A DNA stretch of 64,000 bases from Trichosphaerium sp. ATCC 40318 (taxonomy: Eukaryota; Discosea; Flabellinia; Trichosidae), in NCBI GenBank assembly GCA_038496445.1, contig JALMLS010000420.1:708880-772879 (forward strand). The letters are read 5' to 3'. A model generated the notes under the pieces. The model had not been told where the DNA came from. It made no database searches and worked only from the letters and a program-made list of their open reading frames with translations. Made by a program: the position numbers and the translations under genes. The stretch's first letter is position 1; each line of letters starts with the position of its first letter. Below are positions 56,003 to 64,000 of this stretch, piece after piece.

Positions 56003-56951
56003 TTACAATGAGCAAGCCCATGCTACAGCGTCAACATTTACAGCAAAGTCAAAAGAATTAAGCTCTATGTGTGACACCTCATCGGTACATTCCCATTTCC
56101 ACGCAACACAATGTCTTTCGTATAGTACACGGCGTACTTCTTGGTTTACTTCCCACCAACGCGATTTTTCAGATTCTTTTAATGTAAAACGCCATGAAAG
56201 GCCTTTCTTGCGCGTATCAAGCATGTTAACCCACCTAGAAAGCAAAAGTAAGCACATCAACATTCTTTTTTTGGTTCAGAGTCTAAACAGACGAAAAGTC
56301 GATCTTTTTTTTTTAATGTATAACATACCTAGACATTGACCTATACGTGCTGTAATCGTTTATTGGTCTCTTAGTTTTCTCAGAGCAGAATATAGCTACT
56401 GAAAGCATGAATGAGTCATGGTTACTACCAAGCGTAAGTATAACACGTGTAACAATCAAGGTAAAAAACAAATGACCCCAATCTAATTTTTTAGCACGCA
56501 CATAACTTTATAAAAACTTCCTTCCTGATCATCCGCAGGTATAACACCTAGCTTTAGAGATATTGTCATAGCCAAGGCATATAATACAGGTCTTGTTGAT
56601 TTACCGAAGACTTTCTGTAACATAGGGTCATAGTCTAAAGAGAAGAGCGAGAACGGATCCTTTATGAAAAAATTAGAACAAAAAAATTGCCTGTAAATAA
56701 AATGGGTTCTATTATTTTTCTGCTCTTTGTAAACATCGTACCGCGCTCTCATTACTTCTTTGTCCATTGTCGTCTTTGTTACCATTCAGAGCGAAGCTCA
56801 CTTCTTTGTAACTGGGTACGCCAATGTTATTATTGTTTAGGACTGTACAAAACTTTGGGGTGACTGGTATCATGTGATCAATGCAGATTTTCTTAGTGAA
56901 CTCTTTGCTGTTGGCGAAACTGATAGAATTGCCTGTGAAATGATTGCGCAA
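56003..56951 (-). CDS. uncharacterised 250-aa protein
   Basis: Four exons on the minus strand (56783-56951, 56502-56757, 56329-56424, 56003-56234) sum to 753 nt. Introns are 25, 77 and 94 nt. The 77-nt intron contains CACGTG. The protein has motifs DPFSLFSLDYDPMLQKVFGK, ALAMTISLKLGVIPADD, RWVNMLDTRKKGLSWRF and a Trp-rich segment (KSRWWEVNQEVRRVLYERHCVAWKWEC). It has no signal peptide or membrane span. I do not recognise the family. Phase agreement and composition make it credible as a gene. Confidence 0.55.
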
Positions 56952-58525
56952 TGTGAACTTGAACTGAGCGCATCATGAATTAGTTTGACATGACGCGTCA
57001 TCGTCATGTGAATTTAAGACGTTATCACGTGCCTAAGCCTTTTTTTGTACACGGTGAGCGGTTTGTTTTATTTTTGTTTTCACCTCTTTTCGTGGTGCGA
57101 AGGAGGTTCCGTGGAGGTTAATACTCGTATGTGGGCGAACTAGAAGTGGTTTTAGCAAAAAGTTGTTCTTTTAATTTCCTTCTTTATAATAATACGTGCC
57201 GTAGTAAGCAGCAAAGTTTGGGTGTTGATTTATCCGGTTGCTACTAGTAGAGGTAATAGAAACAAGAAAGGCAATGTAGATCCATGTTGTGAGTGTATGA
57301 GCCGCGTTGGTGGGAAGTAAACCAAGAGCGAAAAGTAAAACTACTTGCGCTAGTATTGCAAGGATTTAATCATACAAAGCGCCTGACTGGAGAATCACCT
57401 TGCTTCCCTGTAGTAGAACATTAGAAAGGGCTCGTCGCAAACCCTAAAGTTGCTACTATACCTTGTTGCAATACCTGTGAGGAGGGAGAGTAACGGTGGC
57501 AATATTGATATTTAGCTAAGAATTTGATGTTAAAGCAGATCCAAATTGTCAACACTCGTCAGTCGCGGTCTACTAACCGTGCGGTCCACCAACCGTACGG
57601 CGCTTTGAATAGCTCTTGTACCAAGGAGTACCGAATAAGCTTCAATAACAACAAACGCAGGTATGGTAGTGACTGTAGTGTTTAGTGCTAGGTGGCTAAT
57701 GAGTGCTACCCGCTTTTGTTTCGGTAACACTAAGCTATTTTGCTTCATGGTTTCACTAGCACAGGTCTTTCTACGCGTCATGTGCCAACATTACAAGTAC
57801 CGGTTGAAAAGGATTGTTTATAATCACGTGATGTTGAATAGTTTTTTTAGAATTATTTTAATGTCACTTGTTAAGTTTTGGCTGATATTAGGTGCCTAAG
57901 GAGTTTAATAAGAGATGATGTATACTACGGGATTTGTCTGCGGACACTTATCGAAACGTTTTTTTATAAAACTCCGTTACAAGTACCGAAAACGCGTCTG
58001 CCAAATCATCGGCTTGTAAGCTTGAATATTCAACAAGAACGCCATTGTAATGGCATTGTAGAACACAACCTAGAACAATTTGGGACTATGTTGCTACACA
58101 GACTGCCTGTTTTTGGGAATCACTACATTCTTGTGTTGACGGAAAATATTACTTTATTTAGTGCACAACACAGACGTACAAAATAAACTCCTCGCCATTT
58201 GATTACAGCATAAGTAGCAACGTGTATAAGCAGAGCCACATCATCAATATTATACTTATATTGTCTACTGGCTACCAAACAGTCATTTCCATCATTCCAA
58301 AAATAGTTTTTTTACATGTATTCTCCATCTGCACCTATAGTCTTCTAAAGCTACAGACAAAAATTTAGGAGCTAAGGCCTAGTGGCCACAATTACGTTTA
58401 CGTTAGAACATCTAGGTTTCTTGAATATAATTGTCTCCGCCTTGACGCGAAATGGATCCATACTATGCAACGTTCAGTATTATTACAGTTTGGCAGCTAG
58501 CTAACAATTCATTTACAGAATAAAC
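56952..58525. other. long intergenic region
   Basis: No gene is supported. Around 57540-57610 two imperfect direct copies of a GC-rich motif (ctaaccgtgcggtc, ccaaccgtacggcg) occur in tandem. CACGTG is present at 57026 and 57825. The open frames at 57530-57781 (-), 57663-57899 (+) and 57878-58186 (+) lack any domain character. Confidence 0.4.
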
Positions 58526-59029
58526 TTATGTACACCTTCTATTAACGCATTTATTGATTGTTTCGAATGTTACTGTAAGGTCTGGGTTTGGTTCAGTAAG
58601 AAATTTACTGAAGGTAGAACGGAAACCTGATGGATCTTCATTCTGGTCTACTACAAGAAACGTAAGGCAACAAAACTAACAGTATACCAAGTTTAAATTT
58701 AATACTTCCTGGTGGCTTTGTGATTGTAAAGCGTCTCACAATACTAATCATTGTAACGAATTCTGTTGTTGCAAGGTTCTGACCAATAGCACAGTTTCTT
58801 GGACCACTGAATGGAACCAAGAAAAAGAGCTTGCACCTGTTGTAGTAAATCTATCTGGATTGAAGGTATTTGAGTATTGCCTGTGAGTTAACAGTAACTA
58901 AAACCTCAAACAATATACCGCATACCATAATTCTGGGTCACGCATAACAAAGAATTTTGTCAGAAGGACATTTTGGCCTGCCTTTTGATTTGTATTTATA
59001 AAATGGTTTGATGGATCAAGGTGGGTCCT
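58526..59029 (-). pseudogene. cytochrome P450 C-terminal remnant
   Basis: Three minus-strand pieces are recognisable. The piece at 58926-59029 encodes HLDPSNHFINTNQKAG and VMRDPELW. The piece at ~58693-58880 encodes NTFNPDRF, then FLVPFSGPRNC and IGQNLATTEFV. A final exon ends at 58526. This is the meander-to-haem-loop region of a P450. Two faults show. The NPDRF part and the haem-loop part are in different frames, across a T-run near 58825. The haem motif reads F-S-G-P-R-N-C-A-I-G, so one residue is missing before the Gly and one is added after the Cys. I could not find the I-helix or ExxR in order upstream. It is probably a pseudogene, though a sequencing error is possible. Confidence 0.55.
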
Positions 59030-59321
59030 CTAAAGTGTAGCTGTACGTCATAGATAGGTCTTGTTTTTAAATACGAACCAGGAAATTATTCGAAGGACAA
59101 AGACATCAAGTGCAAAAAAAGAAAGGCTTACTCAATACCTTGGAACGTCTGGTTAGACAACTGACACTAGTTGCAAAGGCACTTTGACTCCAGCTTGACA
59201 ACACAATAGACAGTTGTTAAGCTCGCTCACTAAACTCAGTGTACCCGAAATAACATCTTGAAATTATGGGTTTAAGTTAACCAGCAAAAGTGGATCCATC
59301 TTTCCTAAATCAAACATAAAC

Positions 59322-62314
59322 ATGTTACAACGTCACACAGTGTTTCTATTTCTCGCTATTGCACTTACGAATGTACGGTTTTGCTCTTTCCCAAAAACTT
59401 TCGCACTTCAGGTTAAACAATTCTCCTACACGGTTAAAATCAAGCCTATTATTACAACATAACGCTTGAAAACACGTGTTTACTAATGTCACAAGAAAAT
59501 TACAAGTTTGGTGGTTTTTTTTTTGAAGACCTTAGCGCTGTAAGCGCATCAAGCAAAGCTAAAACGCATGAATTTGAGAAACACTAAGTAATGTCCCACC
59601 CAATTTTTAATTTGTATTTATTAGGTGATTGTAGCGCAGCCCACAGCGCCTTCAGGTACCATAAAAACGCGGAACGAGAGCAAAAATTTATTTAATTTTT
59701 TGTCACAGCGCCTCTCGCTCCTGTTTCGCCAACACAAACGCCTACCGCTCCTGTTTCACCAACACCAACGCCTACCGCTCCTGTCTCGCCAACACAAGCG
59801 CCTACCGCTCCTGTCTCGCCAACACAAACGCCTACCGCTCCTGTATCACCAACATCAGAGCCCACTACTGTTACACCAACACAAATGCCAACTGCTCCTA
59901 CAATGGCTCCCGTTTCACCTACACCCGCACCTACTGTTGTGCCTACGCCGCCTGTTTCACCTACAGTAGCTCCTGTCGCTCCTACGCCTGCCCCAGTCTC
60001 TCCTACAAGTGCACCAACGCCTTCACCTGTAATAAGTTTCACGTGCTACATTTCACCACAAGGTTTGTCAACTGTACGTATCCGCGATCGTTTTTGTTTT
60101 ACATACGGCTAACCATTGCATACAATAGAACAATGGAACTAATGAATTCCCATTCTTTAACATCAGTGATTGTTTCAACTCTCGACCAAACTCTAGTGTT
60201 CTACAAGAAGCAATCGTCATCGCTTCTGGTATGTTTGTCAAATCACGCTTACAACACGTGATTTCTTGGTTTTAAGTCAACCTTATAAAACTTTGTAGGT
60301 GGCGTGTACAACTACACATCTCAACAAAAGGCTGTCATTTCGCGTCTGAATGTTACAAGTATCACAATAAAGTCCATAGGACTTAAAAGTGAGTTCCGTG
60401 GAGTAGGATTGGTACGAAAAACTTGTTTTAGATAAGAACTTACTCAGCAAAGGATCTTTGTTTTGATGCTTCTGTTGCACACATTATTGACTCCATTGAT
60501 GCTTATCCATTTAAAATATGCCCTAATGGGATTGCGAAGCTTGAGGACACTTTTAAAATTGTCAATAGTGTATTACGTGAAGGTAAGTTGTAATTACAAA
60601 AAAACCTAACTAAAAACCATACTTACTCCTTTTATTTAGTTCAAATTGACTTACCATTCATCAAGTCGTTCGAAGTAATAGACTCAGAAATAACTGATAA
60701 ACTATCCCTTGCGAAATTCCTAACACTAGAGATCATAATGGAAAATGTTAACATTACAAATTTTATTCTTTGTGCGCACATTTCGAAATGAGTTCACGTT
60801 CACTTTACACCTCTTTTTTTTTTTAATTCTCCTTGAGCTAACGTTTTCTTAACTAAAGCTACTCCCACTGGATGTTCTAAGCTAGATTTATATGGTGTCA
60901 TATCTACAAATGTTGCTTTCAGAACAGACTGCGATCAATGTACATTCTTGTTTGAAGTTTTGACATGATATGTAGCATGTGACTTACTCTTTACTAGCTA
61001 CTATCAGGTTGAGCTCTTTCACACAATCTAGCCTAGATTTGAGTCGGTCAATAAGCGTCTCAATCGATGAATCATCTTTCAGTAACTACATGGGTGGCTC
61101 CGACAATGTAAGTTGAAAAAAATAGAGAAAAACAGCTTTTTCCATGTCGTTGTATCTAACCTCCTTTGTTTGAAGCCTGTTTTGGTTTTAGCAAGTGCCA
61201 TACCAGAGAATTACACCATTTCAATCATAAACTCAATCTTTGCCGATAACGGGTACATTCAGAAACAATGCCCTTTTTGAAAATGCCGAAAACACGTGTT
61301 TCCAAGTTCATTTAACGTTTGTCTTGTATTAATGCTGTAACGTTCACAGGGTGGATTTCGAGGAACCAGTATATTCATCATATTATTCTACCATATTGTT
61401 TGGCAATGCTTTTTTCGATTCAGCAAACAATGCATCAATTGTTATTTCTGGATGTTCTTTCATAAACAACACTGCAATTTTAAAGAACACAACTATATTT
61501 GCTCCTCCTTTCGGAAGAGGTTCCAAAAAAAGACTTGATTGGCCTAACAACAGCACACTTGACTTTAATACTGAACCGAAAACTCCAAGTAAGATAACCT
61601 CTAGTGGTTCTCTGTTTAACTTATCATTTTTCTTAGCTTGTTTCCCTGGATCAGACACTTTATCAAAGAACGACACTTGCGTTCTATGTGACTATGGCCA
61701 GTACTCACCAAAAGGCGGTATGTGTCAGCCATGCCCTGCTGGTAATATTGCGAAACTACAAGGTCAAGATAAATGTGAACCTTGTCGCCCAGGACTATTC
61801 CAAAACGAAACGTACAACTGATTTAAACAGTTTTTTGACATTTAACTGATTTTGATACCTAGTGGACAAGGTAGATGCAATTCTTGTCCTCGATGGACTA
61901 TTGCTCCTGGTCTTGGTAGTATAACTTGCACATTATGTGGTCCCGGGAATTACACAATAGACAATTTGAAATGCACACCATGCCAAGCAGGTAAAAACTT
62001 TTTTTTGTTAAGTACCTCTTGACTTAAAGCAATCTAGGTTCTTACCAAACACCTCACGACTCAGATAGTGCCCTTGTATGTACTTCATGCCAATGGTTTG
62101 AAGGATCAAAGGAAGGCGCTGTAAAGTGTAATTGTACGCCATTTATTCTTTTATTTGCACATAAAGTAACTTGTTTTTTTTTATAGTTGGCAGCACAGTT
62201 ATCTATGTTGTTATTGCTGGTGGTATACTTATTGTAGCTGCTGTTATCTTGATTATTGTATACTGTACTTGCTGCAGAAAGAAAAAACGGCAAGGATACA
62301 TGCAAGTAGGATAG
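59322..62314 (+). CDS. mucin-stalked Cys-rich type I surface protein
   Basis: Fifteen exons sum to 1938 nt (645 aa), running 59322-59372, 59625-59655, 59709-60073, then twelve more to 62187-62314. A signal peptide (MLQRHTVFLFLAIAL) is followed by a Pro/Thr/Ser stalk of ~10-residue repeats (APVSPTQTPT), probably O-glycosylated. Next comes a beta-helix-like region with many Asn-glycosylation sites (SINSIFADNG, SGCSFINNTA). Three GCC2/GCC3 or TNFR-like Cys modules follow (CLCDYGQYSPKGG-type, CQPCPAGNIAK, CEPCRPGLF, CTLCGPGNY). One membrane span (VIYVVIAGGILIVAAVILII) and a short basic tail (CCRKKKRQG) end it. It is likely an adhesin or receptor. Intron 2 removes a 53-nt piece. The 252-nt intron 1 may conceal another exon. 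Confidence 0.8.
59713..59870 (+). repeat. 30-bp coding minisatellite (APVSPTQTPT)
   Basis: About four to five near-perfect copies of a 30-base unit beginning gctcctgt encode a ten-residue Pro/Thr/Ser repeat in the stalk of the surface protein. Degenerate copies continue to about 60035. The copies differ mainly at third positions and one Gln/Pro codon. Confidence 0.8.
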
Positions 62315-63020
62315 ACAAAAGCCCCTTCGGAGAGAGCAGTAGTTAACTGTAATTATTAATAAAGTGATTCATCCTTTCTTTCTTAAAATTCCACGGATTA
62401 AACTATATGTGTGTGCACTGCTACTATTTGGTCGGTCAGAACACCATCAAACAACTTTTGTTACCATACAATTTACCTGCAACAATTCTAGTTAAAAATC
62501 TTGTAGAAGTACAAAAAAGAGCCAGTATTACAGGTAGCTGCGGACCTACTAGGGTACTTAAACTGGTCATGGATAAGGCATGACTTTTTACCAATCGTTC
62601 TTATACCTTCGCCAGCCAGAACTACCACATAGTTCATCTTGGGATATTATTAAGGATCACTTACTGAACTATCTCCAACAGAGGTAGGCACTTTTTGGAG
62701 TACCATTTCTGTGGGACAAGTTTGGTGCTGTGCTATGGGTGCAATAACAACTGTGCTGCACCACAACCTCCATCAACTTTACCTCTACCACTGAAGCGCT
62801 AACCACTGTTATTCAAGCTTGTCTTGGAAGTAATTCGAAATCACTAGTTAGCAACATTTGAAAACAGGTTATTTGTTAAACATGAGAGAAGTCGATTGAC
62901 TTTTTTTTTTATGTAAACTCAATTATTTACACGTAATATGCAGCACACTGAACGGTAAGTCTTTACGTAAACGTCTCAGAGAAAAAGTAACGCTTTGTTA
63001 GGAATACCTCACCCCTTTAT
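62315..63020. other. intergenic, no gene seen
   Basis: Spacer between the surface protein gene and the terminal F-box/LRR pseudogene. No coding frame or structured element is recognised. Confidence 0.4.
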
Positions 63021-64000
63021 CTTCTATACCTCCCAATAGAACTCTTGACGCTAATACTACAACTATTACCCAGATTCATGCGATTTAGAGCATCAAACGT
63101 TTGTATGCTTTTATCAGAGATAATACACCTGCACGTAGGTTATACTTTCCTCAATATAACAGACCATCAAAGCCTTAACCTACTAAGAGACTCTCATTTG
63201 ATAAAAAACACTGAAATTAACTTAACATCGTTTACTGGCTTAAAAGATGAAGATTTAACGGGATTTGATGGAGCATATAAACTATGGCTTCGTAGTGTAC
63301 ATATAACAGATATTGGTCTTTCAAAAATATCACGTGTCAGAAGTTTATTACTTTGGAATTGCACTGGGATATCAGGAGAAGGTTTAAAAACTGTTTCTGG
63401 ACTTAAGGAGATAACAGTTTTAAGTTGCGATCAATTAGAACCTAGTAGCTATAAGGCTTTTGCTGAGCAGAAATAATTAGTTTGAATTGTTCAAATGTAA
63501 ATGATGAAGCTGTAAAAACATTCGCTGGTGTAAAGACTATAAAACTAATCGGTTGTAGATATATTACAGATTCCTCAATATATGCACTCTCAGGTGCACA
63601 TACAATACACCTAAGTTCAACTAATATAACAGACAAAGGTATAAAATCGCTTTTATCATCAAAGAAGAATAAGGGAAGTATTCGCAATATCTTACTTTCA
63701 GAGCTAAAAATAACAGATGAATCACTTTTTGCTTTGGGTTCTTATGTGTTCCTCACACTGTAGATATTTGTTGTTGTAAGAATATTACAGACATCGGTAT
63801 TTGTGCGCTAGAGGGCGTTCATACAATTGCATTGAGTTATACGAAAGTTGGAGATGAGGGATTGAGTGCTTTGAGCGGAGCTTATAGTATCACTATTGAT
63901 GATTGTAGTCGGGTACAGCCAAAGGGATTAAAGCTATTAGCGGCGTTCATTACATTAGTATGCGCCATAATAAGCAAGCAGGAGACGATTGGCTTCAGGC
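63021..64000 (+). pseudogene. frameshifted F-box/GVH-LRR pseudogene, runs off the window
   Basis: The frame opens with an F-box (LLYLPIELLTLILQLLPRFM...VCMLLSEI) without an in-frame ATG close by. It continues with degenerate LRR units (LTGFDGAYKLWLRSVHITDI, LKTVSGLKEITVLSCDQLEP). Three reading-frame shifts are needed to follow the repeats: near 63473 (before IISLNCSNVNDEAVKTFAG), near 63745 (before VPHTVDICCCKNITDIGICA), and near 63915 (before IKAISGVHYISMRHNKQAG). Like the intact members it has no introns. It is one of six family loci in the window. Confidence 0.7.

Noticed and set aside
57530-57781. Minus-strand open frame of 83 codons
   Set aside because: It has no domain character and overlaps a local GC-rich direct repeat. 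No splice partners were found.
59692-60042. Gly/Val/Thr-rich minus-strand open frame
   Set aside because: It is the antisense of the Pro/Thr minisatellite in the surface protein gene.
1-64000. tRNA or rRNA genes, CRISPR arrays, transposable elements, bacterial operon signals
   Set aside because: I saw no cloverleaf with A/B boxes, no rRNA-like sequence, no regular spacer array, no transposase or reverse transcriptase, and no Shine-Dalgarno-spaced genes. A computational scan (tRNAscan-SE, Infernal) could still find small RNAs that I missed.

Overview
This is nuclear DNA from a protist. It is AT-rich (roughly 60% by eye) and gene-dense. Almost every recognisable gene is broken into small exons by short GT-AG introns, mostly 35-90 nt. 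Diagnostic eukaryotic genes include an unconventional myosin, RNA polymerase subunit RPB5, the meiotic mismatch-repair protein MLH3, and a TWD40/TTRAY-type subunit of the TSET membrane-traffic complex. TSET together with secreted cellulase and many F-box genes would suit an amoebozoan or another free-living phagotroph, but I cannot place the species. I rebuilt the gene models by hand from splice sites, reading phase and family resemblance. Exon sums divisible by three are the main internal check.

Layout, 0-16 kb: secreted class-3 lipase (1046-2402, +), a decayed F-box/LRR remnant (2566-2850), an unknown 183-aa protein (2915-3510, -), a GH5 endoglucanase with poly-proline linker and ricin-B lectin domain (5022-7109, +), a nitrobindin-rhodanese fusion (7382-8642, +), a type I membrane protein (8837-10045, +), a protein kinase (10492-11611, -), a stand-alone pseudokinase lobe (13088-13594, +) and a secreted glycine/aspartate-repeat protein (14298-15815, +).

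16-33 kb: RPB5 with a disrupted C-terminus (-), a C2-metacaspase fusion (-), an alpha/beta hydrolase (-), the 26-exon TSET WD40 subunit (+), a C2-like protein with a second copy at 54 kb, a small membrane protein (-), a D123/ATP-grasp-like protein (-), and a CNG-type ion channel with two cyclic-nucleotide-binding domains (-).

34-47 kb: two intronless F-box/leucine-rich-repeat genes, a mini F-box gene, a HEAT-like solenoid, MLH3, and a split, overlapping pair of vitamin-K-carboxylase-like/HTTM genes (-).

47-64 kb: myosin (+), another F-box gene (-), an unknown gene whose 959-nt intron carries the second C2-like gene on the opposite strand, an unknown gene (-), a damaged cytochrome P450 (-), a mucin-stalked Cys-rich surface receptor (+), and an F-box/LRR pseudogene running off the right edge.

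The genes do not form one pathway. Four themes stand out: a birth-and-death F-box/LRR family (six loci, two intact full-length LRR genes); unusual domain fusions; extreme introns (21-30 nt) with a GTACGT-type donor; and roughly fivefold over-representation of the palindrome CACGTG.
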